A program made the position numbers and the translations under genes. The notes under the pieces are model-generated. The model was not told where the DNA came from, searched no databases, and saw only the letters and a list, made by a program, of their open reading frames with translations. Below, one piece after another: positions 17,527 to 26,319 of a stretch of DNA of 64,000 nt. The DNA is from a bacterium. Lineage in GTDB: Bacteria > Electryoneota > RPQS01. The stretch is taken from NCBI GenBank assembly GCA_023382385.1, contig JAHDVH010000003.1:342806-406805 (forward strand). The letters run 5' to 3'. Position 1 is the first letter of the stretch. Every line of letters begins with the position of its first letter.

Positions 17527-20007
17527 ATGAAACGAGCACTTCTTACTCTCCTGCTTGTTGCCTGTTTCGGCACGCTGGCTTACGCAAACAAAGACAAAGA
17601 CGCGGCCTGCATCGAGTGTCACTCCGACGCGACGCTGACACGGACGAATCGAGACGGTTCCATCGTGTCGCTGGCCGTGACCCCGGACTCGCTCGCTCGC
17701 TCGAAACACGCTTCGCTCGCCTGTGTGGACTGCCACGCCGATTTGAAGAACTTTGATGACTGGCCGCACGCCGAACGACTGGCAGCCGTGAGCTGCGCAA
17801 GCTGTCACAAGGAAGCTGCGACGGAAGTTGCCATGGGCGGACATGAAGGTGTCTTGAAGTGCGCATCATGTCATGGAACCCATAACATATTGGATACCAA
17901 AGACCCGCGGTCAATGGTCTCAAAAGAGAAAATAGATCGCAGCTGCGAGCAGTGCCATAACAGGATGCATCCCCCTCATCGCGGACGTACCACCGTCTAT
18001 GAAAGCTACGACGTCGGCATTCATGGAAGGCTCGCAAAACTTGGAAAACAGGGTCTGCCCTCCTGCACGGATTGCCACTCGTCGCACGCCGTGCACGCGG
18101 AAGATCGCCAACCCGAAAAGCTTGAACAATCCTGTTTGAACTGCCACAGTGAGATCGTCGCGGAATTCAAGAAGTCGGTGCACGGTCAGTTCCGCGATGG
18201 CAGAAATCTCTCGCACTGTTTCGATTGTCACGGTGAACATCGCAGCCGCGCGCCATCAGACTCTACCTTGCGCGTGACAAACGAGTCACCGGCCGAGGCG
18301 ACCTGCGGCGCCTGCCACGAAGAGTCCGTGAGGCTTTACAATCAGAGCTTGCATGCGTATGCGCTGCAGAGCGGTTCTCCACGCGCACCGCGCTGTGAAA
18401 GCTGTCACGGCGCACATAACATCCGCAAAGTGGACGACCCCGAATCGCCGATGCACCGCTCAAAACAGGTCGAGACATGCGCAAAGTGTCATAGCCAGAT
18501 CGGCATCGCGCTCGATCCTGAAGTGCGGCTGCCGCGATCTTTCGAAAACTATCTCGAAAGCACGCACGGCAAACTTCTGAAGCAGGGCAACGAGAACGTT
18601 CCTGTCTGCATCGATTGTCACGGCGGTCACGCGGTGCTTGGCAGCACGAACCCGCTGTCCACAATTACGCTGACTAACATTCACAAGACCTGCGGACAGT
18701 GCCATCCGAAAGAACAGCAGCTTTACGAAGTTTCCATTCACTACCGCGCACTGATGAGCGGCATCACGGACAGCCCGACGTGCACAGGATGTCATGGTGA
18801 GCACTTGATGGTTTCGCCGAAGGATCCGAAGAGCAAGGTCAGTCACGCGCGAATCGCGGCGGAAACGTGCGGAAAGTGTCACGAAAACCCCGATATCATT
18901 CGCAAGTATGGATTGGCCCCGGACGTGGTCTCAACATATACAGACAGTTATCACGGTCTGGCCACGCGGGCAAGAAACCGGAAAACTCCCTCGTGTGCAG
19001 ATTGCCACGGTGCGCACGACGTGAGAACTGCGGCAGACCCGCTGTCCTCCATTCATGAAGCCAACGTCGTGCAGACCTGCGCGACTTGCCATCCCCGAGC
19101 GGATGCGAAGTTCGCGGCATCTTATACTCACCGTGCCTTGCAGCCGCGCGAGGGCGGGGCTCAATGGTGGATTGCGCGGATCTATTGGATTCTGATTTTT
19201 GCGGTTATCGGCGGAATGGTCCTGCACAACCTGATCATCCTGAACTATCATATGATCAAGGCGCGCGAGCATCAAACCAGCGGTCCGAAAGTCACGAGAT
19301 TTGACCGGCATCAGATCATTCAACACTTGGTCCTCTCGTTCACGTTTATTCTGCTCGCAATAACGGGATTTGCTCTGAAGTATCCGGACGCGTGGTGGGT
19401 CAGGATGCTCGCTTCGATCGGCTTCAGCGAAGGCATTCGCAGTGTCACGCATCGCGTCATGGCAGTAGGTTTGATCGCGTGCTCGATCTATCACATCGTC
19501 TATCTGTTCTGGACAAGGCGCGGCCGTGAAGAGTGGCAGGCACTGATACCGGCTAAGACGGATGTCAGCGACTTGACCGAGAATCTCTCCTATCACATGC
19601 AGAAGCGCAAGGATCCGCCGAAGTTTGATCGTTATGATTACTCACAGAAGGCGGAGTATTGGGCGCTGATCTGGGGAACAATCCTGATGATTGCTACTGG
19701 ATTTGTGCTGTGGTTCCCCGCAGAACTTTCTCCGATTCTTCCGGCGTGGGCGATTCCGGTCAGCCAGACCATCCACCTCTATGAAGCATGGCTCGCGACG
19801 CTTGCGATCGTTGTGTGGCACTTCTTCTTCGTCATCTTCCATCCCGAGGAGTATCCCATGAGCTGGACATGGTTGACGGGCAAGATTCCGCTGCATCTTG
19901 TCAAGCATCGTCACGGCCGCTGGTACGAGAAAATTACAGCCGGAAAGACCGACGTTGAGACGAGCGAGACTGAGGCGCCCAAGCCAACTGAACCCGCATC
20001 AGAATAA
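17527..20007 (+). CDS. 17-heme cytochrome c fused to membrane cytochrome b
   Basis: 826 residues. A signal peptide (MKRALLTLLLVACFGTLAYA) is followed by seventeen CxxCH sites within about residues 30-525, many in the repeated form CxxCHGxH. The C-terminal 280 residues hold five hydrophobic segments with paired histidines (VTHRVMA, SIYHIVY, VVWHFFF) typical of the cytochrome b561/NarI-type di-heme family. The protein can therefore link the quinone pool directly to a long periplasmic heme wire. It starts 4 nt after the 13-heme gene. A similar gene follows 11 nt downstream. Confidence 0.9.
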   Translation: MKRALLTLLLVACFGTLAYANKDKDAACIECHSDATLTRTNRDGSIVSLAVTPDSLARSKHASLACVDCHADLKNFDDWPHAERLAAVSCASCHKEAATEVAMGGHEGVLKCASCHGTHNILDTKDPRSMVSKEKIDRSCEQCHNRMHPPHRGRTTVYESYDVGIHGRLAKLGKQGLPSCTDCHSSHAVHAEDRQPEKLEQSCLNCHSEIVAEFKKSVHGQFRDGRNLSHCFDCHGEHRSRAPSDSTLRVTNESPAEATCGACHEESVRLYNQSLHAYALQSGSPRAPRCESCHGAHNIRKVDDPESPMHRSKQVETCAKCHSQIGIALDPEVRLPRSFENYLESTHGKLLKQGNENVPVCIDCHGGHAVLGSTNPLSTITLTNIHKTCGQCHPKEQQLYEVSIHYRALMSGITDSPTCTGCHGEHLMVSPKDPKSKVSHARIAAETCGKCHENPDIIRKYGLAPDVVSTYTDSYHGLATRARNRKTPSCADCHGAHDVRTAADPLSSIHEANVVQTCATCHPRADAKFAASYTHRALQPREGGAQWWIARIYWILIFAVIGGMVLHNLIILNYHMIKAREHQTSGPKVTRFDRHQIIQHLVLSFTFILLAITGFALKYPDAWWVRMLASIGFSEGIRSVTHRVMAVGLIACSIYHIVYLFWTRRGREEWQALIPAKTDVSDLTENLSYHMQKRKDPPKFDRYDYSQKAEYWALIWGTILMIATGFVLWFPAELSPILPAWAIPVSQTIHLYEAWLATLAIVVWHFFFVIFHPEEYPMSWTWLTGKIPLHLVKHRHGRWYEKITAGKTDVETSETEAPKPTEPASE

Positions 20008-20018
20008 ACGACAAGCTC

Positions 20019-22517
20019 ATGAGACTACTTGCCAGACCCATTCCCGTCCTGCTCTTCATGCTGTCGCTGGTTTGCCTCGTGGCACGGGCGCAGACCAACA
20101 ACGACTGCATGGAGTGCCATAGCGATCCGACGCTGACGATGGAGACGCTGACCGGCTCCAAGTCACTCACCGTGACGACTGACAGCCTGAAGCGTTCCGT
20201 TCATGCAGGTCTCGATTGCATCGACTGCCACGGCGATCTGAAGGGTGCGGACTTTCCGCACGAGCGACCACGCCATGTGAACTGCGGCGAGTGTCACGAA
20301 GCTGCGATGAAGACGTTCATGGCAGGCTTCTTCAATAAGCTGAATGCCATGGGCTTCCGTGGAGTGCCGGAGTGTTCGGACTGTCACGGCACGCACAACA
20401 TTACCGACCATGCGGATTCGCGCAAGGTTTGCGGCATCTGCCACCGCGCAGAACTCGCGGCGTTTGACAAGAGTGTGCATGCGCGGACGGGCAAGGCGGC
20501 CAAGGCGGAAATGAGCTGCACGTCCTGTCACGATCCGCACTTCAAATCCAAACGCGACAGTATGACGGTGGCGCAGTGGCACGAATACAATATTCGCGGC
20601 TGCATGGAGTGCCACAAGAACGAATCACGTAACTATATTGCCAGTCAGCATTATCAGAAACTGAAAGGCGGAAATCTTGACGCGCCGAACTGCGTAACCT
20701 GTCACGGAGAGCATGGAATATTGTCTCCCGAAGATCCGGCTTCGCATACCTCGGTTGAACGTCTTGACGCGCTCTGCGCGACCTGTCACAAGGGCTATGA
20801 AGAGTCGCTGCACCGCAAGGACAGCGTGGACGCGCGGTTGATGACCTGCGTGGCCTGCCACACCGGACATCAGACTCAAATGGTGCATGCGGTAGGCGGA
20901 ATCTTCCGCGAAGAGCTGCCGGCCACCTGCAACCGATGTCACGAGAGTGAGCGCCATGCCAAGGAGTTCCTCGCGCACGGACGGATCATGAGCGCATCGG
21001 AAACGGGCGAACTGGCGAATTGCACACAGTGCCACGTCTACCACTTCAATCGCAAGATAGAGGGACAAAAGCCGATTTCGAACCTTCGCATGCAGTGCGA
21101 GAACTGTCATGCCAAGGAATATCAGGAATACATGCGGTCAGAGCACGGAATAGCCTATGCCAAGGGGCATACGGAGGCTCCGACGTGCGTGACGTGTCAC
21201 GGAGAGAAGGACATCAAGAAAGTCAGCGACGACATGCGGCCGCGGCATATCATTGATATGTGCAGCAAGTGTCACGGCAATCGCGAATTCGCGCTGAAAT
21301 TCCAGCTTAATCCCGAAGTCGTGCGGTCTTATTCCCGCACATATCACGGACAGGCCTACAACCTCGGATATCAGGGTGACGAATTTGCGACGTGTGTGAA
21401 CTGTCACGGCAATCACGACATTCGTTCACAGAATGATCCGGGTTCTTTGGTCAGCCGTGAGAAGATTGTGCAGACGTGCGCACGCTGTCACAAGGACGCG
21501 AACGAGAATTTTGTGCAGTTTCTCTCGCACTACGATCCTCACGGCGGGTCGCTCGGGCCGACTTCACCTCAGAGAAAGGTGAGTCGCGCCGAGAAGTTCA
21601 TGACGTCGCTGCTGCTGTTCGTGTTCGGATTCTTCGGGATTCACACGGTGCTTTGGTTGATCAGAGGATTTGCGGAGGGTCGTCCGAAGCGAACGCCGGA
21701 AGCGATGCGGAAGTGGGTGCGAAGATTTTCGCCGTGGCAGCGGACTTTGCACATCTCGCTGGCCACGAGTTTTCTGGTGCAGGCGATGACGGGCTTGCCG
21801 CTGAAGTTCTCGCACAGCGTGGCCGCATACTGGATCACGAGCAATGTGATGGATCTGCGGACGATGGCGCTCACGCATCGCATCGGTGCGGTGATCATGA
21901 TCGCGACGTTCGTGCTGCACATCTTGAGTCTATTGACTGCGGCCTTCATTCAGCGCAAGCGCGGAATGTTCTACGGTGAGCATTCGATGACACCGCGCCT
22001 GCAGGACGCGAAGGACATGTTCAACCACTTCAAGTGGTTCCTCTGGCTCGGTCCGAAGCCGAAATTCGGCAAATTCACCTACTGGGAGAAGTTCGACTAC
22101 TTCGCAGTATTCTGGGGTGTGATCATCATTGGTTCGAGCGGGTTCATTCTGTGGTTCCCGGAGTATTTTACGAAGCTATTGCCGGGCTGGATGATCAATC
22201 TGGCGCACATCGTCCACAGCGAGGAGGCGTTGCTGGCAACGGCGTTTATCTTCACGGTGCACTTCTTCAACGGGCATCTGAGACCTTCCAAGTTCCCGTT
22301 TGACGACGTGATTCTGACGGGCCGCGAGTCCACCGAAGAGATGGAGCGCGAGCGGCCGCGCGAAATGGCAGAACTCGTTGGTGAAGACAAACTTGACAAG
22401 CATGTGGTTCCGCCGATGAAGCGGTGGCACAAGATCCTACTGACTATCTGGGGATGGAGCGCATTTATCACGGGACTTGTGCTGCTCGTGTTTATCCTGT
22501 ATAGTTTGTTCGGATAG
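20019..22517 (+). CDS. second 17-heme cytochrome c fused to membrane cytochrome b
   Basis: 832 residues, a paralogue of the gene just upstream. Both open with a CxECHSDxTLT motif after the signal peptide and share the heme number (17), the order of CxxCHGxH repeats and the C-terminal di-heme b domain (LTHRIGAVIMIA, FVLHILS, FTVHFFNGHLRP). It has one more terminal hydrophobic helix (IWGWSAFITGLVLLVF). It closes the operon and is followed by a strong terminator. The pair may form a heterodimer or serve different quinones or acceptors (inference). Confidence 0.9.
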   Translation: MRLLARPIPVLLFMLSLVCLVARAQTNNDCMECHSDPTLTMETLTGSKSLTVTTDSLKRSVHAGLDCIDCHGDLKGADFPHERPRHVNCGECHEAAMKTFMAGFFNKLNAMGFRGVPECSDCHGTHNITDHADSRKVCGICHRAELAAFDKSVHARTGKAAKAEMSCTSCHDPHFKSKRDSMTVAQWHEYNIRGCMECHKNESRNYIASQHYQKLKGGNLDAPNCVTCHGEHGILSPEDPASHTSVERLDALCATCHKGYEESLHRKDSVDARLMTCVACHTGHQTQMVHAVGGIFREELPATCNRCHESERHAKEFLAHGRIMSASETGELANCTQCHVYHFNRKIEGQKPISNLRMQCENCHAKEYQEYMRSEHGIAYAKGHTEAPTCVTCHGEKDIKKVSDDMRPRHIIDMCSKCHGNREFALKFQLNPEVVRSYSRTYHGQAYNLGYQGDEFATCVNCHGNHDIRSQNDPGSLVSREKIVQTCARCHKDANENFVQFLSHYDPHGGSLGPTSPQRKVSRAEKFMTSLLLFVFGFFGIHTVLWLIRGFAEGRPKRTPEAMRKWVRRFSPWQRTLHISLATSFLVQAMTGLPLKFSHSVAAYWITSNVMDLRTMALTHRIGAVIMIATFVLHILSLLTAAFIQRKRGMFYGEHSMTPRLQDAKDMFNHFKWFLWLGPKPKFGKFTYWEKFDYFAVFWGVIIIGSSGFILWFPEYFTKLLPGWMINLAHIVHSEEALLATAFIFTVHFFNGHLRPSKFPFDDVILTGRESTEEMERERPREMAELVGEDKLDKHVVPPMKRWHKILLTIWGWSAFITGLVLLVFILYSLFG

Positions 22518-22541
22518 TTGGGAACGGTTTGTGGAAACTGG

Positions 22542-22572
22542 CGGCGGCCCGGCAACGGGTCGCCGTTTTTTT
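22542..22572 (+). terminator. strong intrinsic terminator of the Hmc-like operon
   Basis: A 10-bp GC-rich stem with one G-U pair, closed by a GCAA tetraloop and followed by seven T. It lies 25 nt after the last cytochrome gene. Confidence 0.92.
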
Positions 22573-22871
22573 GTGGGACTGAAGAGAGGGTTCTCTTGCG
22601 GCACTCAGGCTGGGGACGGGCACTTGTTGTAGAGTCGGGCTTGGGGTGGGAAGCTGCTTAGAAGAGATCCTTTCGGTATGACAGGAAAGGTAAGTGGGAA
22701 AGGTAGAGCTTCGTCTGTATTGCGCTGGCTTGTGTTCGCCCCGCGATCGGAGTTACTTAAGTTGGTTCAAGACGAGAGGTGGTTGCTGAGTCATCAGAGC
22801 ACAGAAGCGTGGGCGGGCCACAGTTGGCCAGTCTGCCCGGTTCCTCCGGTTCGGTGCTTTGGTTGGTTAGC

Positions 22872-22943
22872 TGGTGCTAATATAATACAATATTTACGAA
22901 AAGTCAAGTGTTTTTCGTAAAAATGTTGTAAACATTTGGGCAA
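22872..22943 (-). promoter_or_regulatory. 72-bp regulated promoter element, copy 1
   Basis: Read on the minus strand it has a -35 TTGACT (22902-22907), a 17-nt spacer and a -10 TATATT (22879-22884). A perfect palindrome AAATGTT-N3-AACATTT lies upstream (22921-22937). A second perfect one, TTTACGAAAA-N9-TTTTCGTAAA (22893-22902 and 22912-22921), straddles the -35. It matches copy 2 at 60392-60463 in 66 of 72 positions. Transcription would run left from about 22872, where I find no clear gene. Confidence 0.75.
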
Positions 22944-22976
22944 ATTGGAGTTAGGGGGTCGAGGTGGGTAAACAGG

Positions 22977-23008
22977 GGATCCTTCAGCCGCAACGGCTTC
23001 AGGATGAC
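22977..23008. repeat. extragenic palindromic repeat
   Basis: An imperfect palindrome: GGATCCTTC, then AGCCG-CAA-CGGCT, then TCAGGATGAC. Shorter related pieces occur at 22665-22682 and 23060-23077. It resembles the short AGGATGAC-ended intergenic repeats seen in many bacterial genomes. Confidence 0.5.
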
Positions 23009-23144
23009 GACCTGCTACGGTTGGTGGGTGCACTTTGGGTAGCAACCCGCTTGGACAGGAATCTTTGCAGGATGACACAAAGGAACTAATTGGGTGATTG
23101 CCAATGCTGGCCATGAGAGTCGCAACGGCGAAGAAGAATGCGAA

Positions 23145-23166
23145 CGGCCCCTCTCTCGAGGGGCCG
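23145..23166 (-). terminator. hairpin after the minus-strand cytochrome operon
   Basis: Perfect 9-bp stem CGGCCCCTC with complement and a TCTC loop, 32 nt past the stop of the 9-heme lipoprotein. It is followed on the minus strand by a T-rich stretch with no long T run. Confidence 0.6.
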
Positions 23167-23197
23167 CGCAACAGTAAGGCGGATGGCGAATTCGGTC

Positions 23198-24133
23198 TTA
23201 CTGGAAGAAGATGTTTACGACACCATTGACATGCAGCGTATCGCCCGGCAGGAAGATAATCTGATTTGCGTCAAAGTAGTTGGAGTTCGGATCCACGTTG
23301 TGATGACACAAATGACACTGCGGAATTGCGGGATGCGTCGGACTGGCCGGCGGCACCTGATGACAGGAGCGACAGTTGTTAAGAGTCTGCCCCGTGCCCC
23401 ACGTCACGGGAACCAGAGGATCCCCGCCGCGGGCGTTGGAATGACAGTAGGTGGCGCAGTTGCTTTGATTCGTATACGTCGCGGGATATCCGTTAGTAGT
23501 TGATATCCGCGCATCGTCGAAGCGCACGTCCGCAGGCAGCGGGCCGATGTGATCCAATCCACGAACGCGATTGTGGCATTCGGTGCAGGAATAGCGCGTG
23601 TGCGCATAATGAGCACCGGGGTTACGGTCACCGAGCGGATTCTGCGCCGAAGGCGGCATGCCGTGACAGGTGCTGCACGACGCCGGACCTGAGTTCTGCG
23701 TGTGGCAGGTGCGGCAGCTTGCCTCTGTGCGGCCACCTGCGAAATCGACACCGTGACATGCCTGACAGTCTCGGATCGTCTGCCACTCCATTGCGCGAAT
23801 CTCTGCGGCATGTCCCTGCGCGAAGTCGCCCTGATGCGGATACGAGTGACATTCGTAGCACCCGGTCTGCTGCGCCGAGATCGGCGACGGATCGGGACGC
23901 TCACTGGCCGCAGGATCAAAGGGCAGGATGTTGTGACAGCCTGCGCAGCTTTGTCCCTGACTGCCCATCGCAGCCTGACCGTGCCATTCGGGGCTATGCA
24001 CATCCATCCATCCGGTGGGATGCGTCTTGTAGCTTGACGTCACGCGGTCTTCGCTGCAGGAGAGCACGACAACGGCAATCACCGCAATACTGAGCAGCGC
24101 GAAGAGCGCTGACCTTTTGGAATTAGTTTGCAT
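23198..24133 (-). CDS. outer-membrane-type multiheme cytochrome c lipoprotein (8 CxxCH plus 1 CxxxCH)
   Basis: 311 residues with a lipoprotein signal (AVIAVVVLSC). Eight CxxCH sites are present, plus CATYCH, a site with three residues between the cysteines. That region (YCHSNARGG followed by CRSCH and CHLCH) resembles the Geobacter CxxxxCH...CxxCH cytochrome domain. The start overlaps the end of the 11-heme gene by 11 bases, and GAGGTG precedes it. As the last gene after a barrel protein and a periplasmic cytochrome, it could be the outer-face partner of a conduit. Confidence 0.85.
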   Translation of the reverse strand: MQTNSKRSALFALLSIAVIAVVVLSCSEDRVTSSYKTHPTGWMDVHSPEWHGQAAMGSQGQSCAGCHNILPFDPAASERPDPSPISAQQTGCYECHSYPHQGDFAQGHAAEIRAMEWQTIRDCQACHGVDFAGGRTEASCRTCHTQNSGPASCSTCHGMPPSAQNPLGDRNPGAHYAHTRYSCTECHNRVRGLDHIGPLPADVRFDDARISTTNGYPATYTNQSNCATYCHSNARGGDPLVPVTWGTGQTLNNCRSCHQVPPASPTHPAIPQCHLCHHNVDPNSNYFDANQIIFLPGDTLHVNGVVNIFFQ

Positions 24134-25031
24134 GGCACCTCACGCAGGTTGGTTCGCGACGCGGAGTGTCATGACAGGACATACAGCTTTCGAGATCGAA
24201 CTCAGCGGCTTCGGCATGCCGTCCGCCGGTCGCAGTCAGGAAACCCGGGCGGAAGTGGTCGGCGGGCAGAATGTTCATCTGCGCGTGACAGTCCACACAG
24301 AAGCTGCGCTGCTCGTGGCACGTGCCGCACCGGAAGTCGGACAGATGCGCATCGTGGCCGTGACGACTTAAGTAGTTTTTCGGATGCGGGTTGAAGACGG
24401 CGTCGCCCTGATGACAGGACTGGCAATCGAGCTTCGAGCCGCTGATGTGACACATCGAGCAATTTGCGTTGGCAGCGGCAGCTTCAATGCCGTGCCTTTG
24501 ATCCCACATGACGGCGTGATCGTCGGGAACGAGTTTCTCGCCGGGCAGGTGACACGTGTTGCATTCCATCGCGACGGCACGCGTGACGTGGCAGTCCATG
24601 CACTCGGACATCGTCGGGAAGCGTCCGCTCTGTTTTGCGGAGATCGGTTCATCGAGATTGTTGTGACAAGCCGTGCATGCGAGCTTGGCATTACTCAGAT
24701 GACGCTGATGGCCGAAGCCTGGGCTGTAATCGGAGATCACTTTGAGGATGAATCCATCGTAAGGTTCACCGAGCGCGATGCCCTTACCCGCCAAGTCGTT
24801 GTGCTCGTGACAATCGGCACAGGCCGACCACTTGGGCATCAGATTGTCCGTGCCCGCCCTGCTGGTTTCAACTCCGACGTGACAGGCCGAGCACTCGAGT
24901 CCCTGTTCGATGTGCACGGCGTGGCTGAAGGCAGGCGGTGCCGCGCGTTCAGGCTTGGCCACCGCGAATCTGCCGACGATAAAGACCACGATAACGGCGC
25001 AACTCAAGATCAGGAAGATGAATCGTTTCAT
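24123..25031 (-). CDS. 11-heme periplasmic cytochrome c
   Basis: 302 residues. The N-terminal hydrophobic stretch (MKRFIFLILSCAVIVVFIVG) may be a signal peptide or an anchor. Eleven CxxCH sites run from CSACH to CVRCH, five residues from the end. Extra His pairs (FSHAVHIE, FGHQRHLS) look like c3/c7-type ligands. The ATG overlaps the barrel gene stop as ATGA and has a GGAGG site, so translation is coupled. Its position beside a barrel suggests it is the periplasmic donor in a porin-cytochrome complex, as MtrA is with MtrB (inference by analogy; no shared sequence claimed). Confidence 0.88.
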   Translation of the reverse strand: MKRFIFLILSCAVIVVFIVGRFAVAKPERAAPPAFSHAVHIEQGLECSACHVGVETSRAGTDNLMPKWSACADCHEHNDLAGKGIALGEPYDGFILKVISDYSPGFGHQRHLSNAKLACTACHNNLDEPISAKQSGRFPTMSECMDCHVTRAVAMECNTCHLPGEKLVPDDHAVMWDQRHGIEAAAANANCSMCHISGSKLDCQSCHQGDAVFNPHPKNYLSRHGHDAHLSDFRCGTCHEQRSFCVDCHAQMNILPADHFRPGFLTATGGRHAEAAEFDLESCMSCHDTPRREPTCVRCHAN

Positions 25032-26272
25032 GACACACCTCCCAGCATGCGGCGGAAGCTTGTCGTCAGATGGAAGAGCGCGCGCCAATCCTCACTGCGC
25101 AGCGGATCTTTCAAATGCTCAATCCTTGCTCCGATCGACAACATGCGTTGCGGCGACCACGAGAGACCGCCGTAGATGACTTGTGCTTCGGTATTGGGAC
25201 GAATCTCGCTATTCGAACCGCGAGAGTAATCGAACCCGGCCATCCCTTCAAACTCCCGGTAGAGATAACGCGCCTGACCGTAGAAGCCGTCCATGTCGCC
25301 GTCTCCCGCGGAGAGCCAATGCGTGTAGCCGACTTCGGCTTCGGGGATGCCGACGCCGCAGCGAGCTTTGTAGAGCATGTCGTCTTCGGAAAACACCAGA
25401 TAGCCCATACCCGTAGCGTAGATGCCCCGGTTCTTACAGAAAGTCCACTGCGCGCCGCCGCGAGCGGAGGTGGTTTTGGATTCTTCCAAGAACATCGCGA
25501 AGAAGGAGTCTTCAAAGATACGCGGGGTTTGCGTTCGGACATCGGCGGACACCAGCAGTTTGGTCATGGCCTGCCAATAGGCCGTCAGCTGCGCGGTTTC
25601 GATAGACGACTGCATGAGGTTCATGTGCAAGCGGCCACGCAGAGTCACGTCATCGTGAGGTTTGCCCGAAGCGTCGAGACCTGCGCCGCTAAACAGGAGG
25701 TCACCGTCTCTGCCGACATAGTAATAGGACAGACCGAGACGAGTTCCCTGAATGCGTGTGCGCAGATTGACGCCCGCAGCCATTCCCTGATCGTCATTCT
25801 CACCATCAAGCCTCAAGGATGAAGCGAGTCGATATCCAACATAGACGCGCGCATCGGTCCTGCGGTTGAACGTGAAGCTACTCCAGAGACCTGTGACATT
25901 CCCGCGACCGACACCTTCCGTAATCCACTGTTGTCCGCCGCGGATTTCCCACGGGGAATCGGAGGGTTTCCAAATCAGCAGTGCCCGACTGACGCGCACG
26001 GACGCCGAGCTATCGGCGTAGCCGTTCTGATACTCCGCATAGCCGCGCAATGTGCTTTCGAATGACCACGCGCCGCCTCCGCCAAAGCGGTGGACATTGA
26101 GACTGAGCAGCGGCACAACCTGCACACGATCCACGGAGTCGTCACGAACGTACGACCAGAGTCCGAAACGTCCGGAGACGGAGGCCGCTCGCGCGGCCTC
26201 CGTACTCACAAACGTCAAGGCAAGTGAGATCGTCAGGAGGAGAGTGCCCTGCCGAGATATTATGAATCGCAT
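25028..26272 (-). CDS. predicted outer-membrane beta-barrel protein (porin-like)
   Basis: 414 residues with a signal peptide (LLLTISLALTFVSTEAARA) and no cysteine motif. The rest alternates polar and hydrophobic residues in short strands rich in Tyr, Trp and Arg (VYVGYRLASSLRLDG, GLSYYYVGRDGDLLFSG, QARYLYREFEG), as in barrels. I recognise no family. It is coupled by ATGA to the 11-heme gene and sits between cytochrome lipoproteins, which makes a role as a cytochrome sheath likely. It is shorter than MtrB-type barrels (about 690) and closer in size to the Geobacter OmbB porins. Confidence 0.65.
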   Translation of the reverse strand: MRFIISRQGTLLLTISLALTFVSTEAARAASVSGRFGLWSYVRDDSVDRVQVVPLLSLNVHRFGGGGAWSFESTLRGYAEYQNGYADSSASVRVSRALLIWKPSDSPWEIRGGQQWITEGVGRGNVTGLWSSFTFNRRTDARVYVGYRLASSLRLDGENDDQGMAAGVNLRTRIQGTRLGLSYYYVGRDGDLLFSGAGLDASGKPHDDVTLRGRLHMNLMQSSIETAQLTAYWQAMTKLLVSADVRTQTPRIFEDSFFAMFLEESKTTSARGGAQWTFCKNRGIYATGMGYLVFSEDDMLYKARCGVGIPEAEVGYTHWLSAGDGDMDGFYGQARYLYREFEGMAGFDYSRGSNSEIRPNTEAQVIYGGLSWSPQRMLSIGARIEHLKDPLRSEDWRALFHLTTSFRRMLGGVS

Positions 26273-26319
26273 AATTTTGCGACCGTTCTATTGATGAGCG
26301 TCAACAAGTGACGCGAGGT

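Larger units (their letters stand above)
22518..23197. other. 680-base gene-free region with terminator, decayed palindromic repeats and a promoter element
   Basis: No credible gene. It holds the operon terminator, three fragments of an AGGATGAC-type extragenic repeat (22665-22682, 22977-23008, 23060-23077), the 72-bp element at 22872-22943 and, at the right edge, the hairpin that ends the minus-strand cytochrome operon. Confidence 0.7.

Noticed and set aside
22678-22920. 80-codon plus-strand frame in the gap after the Hmc-like operon
   Set aside because: It runs through the 72-bp element and a decayed repeat, lacks a ribosome site and has an unlikely composition.
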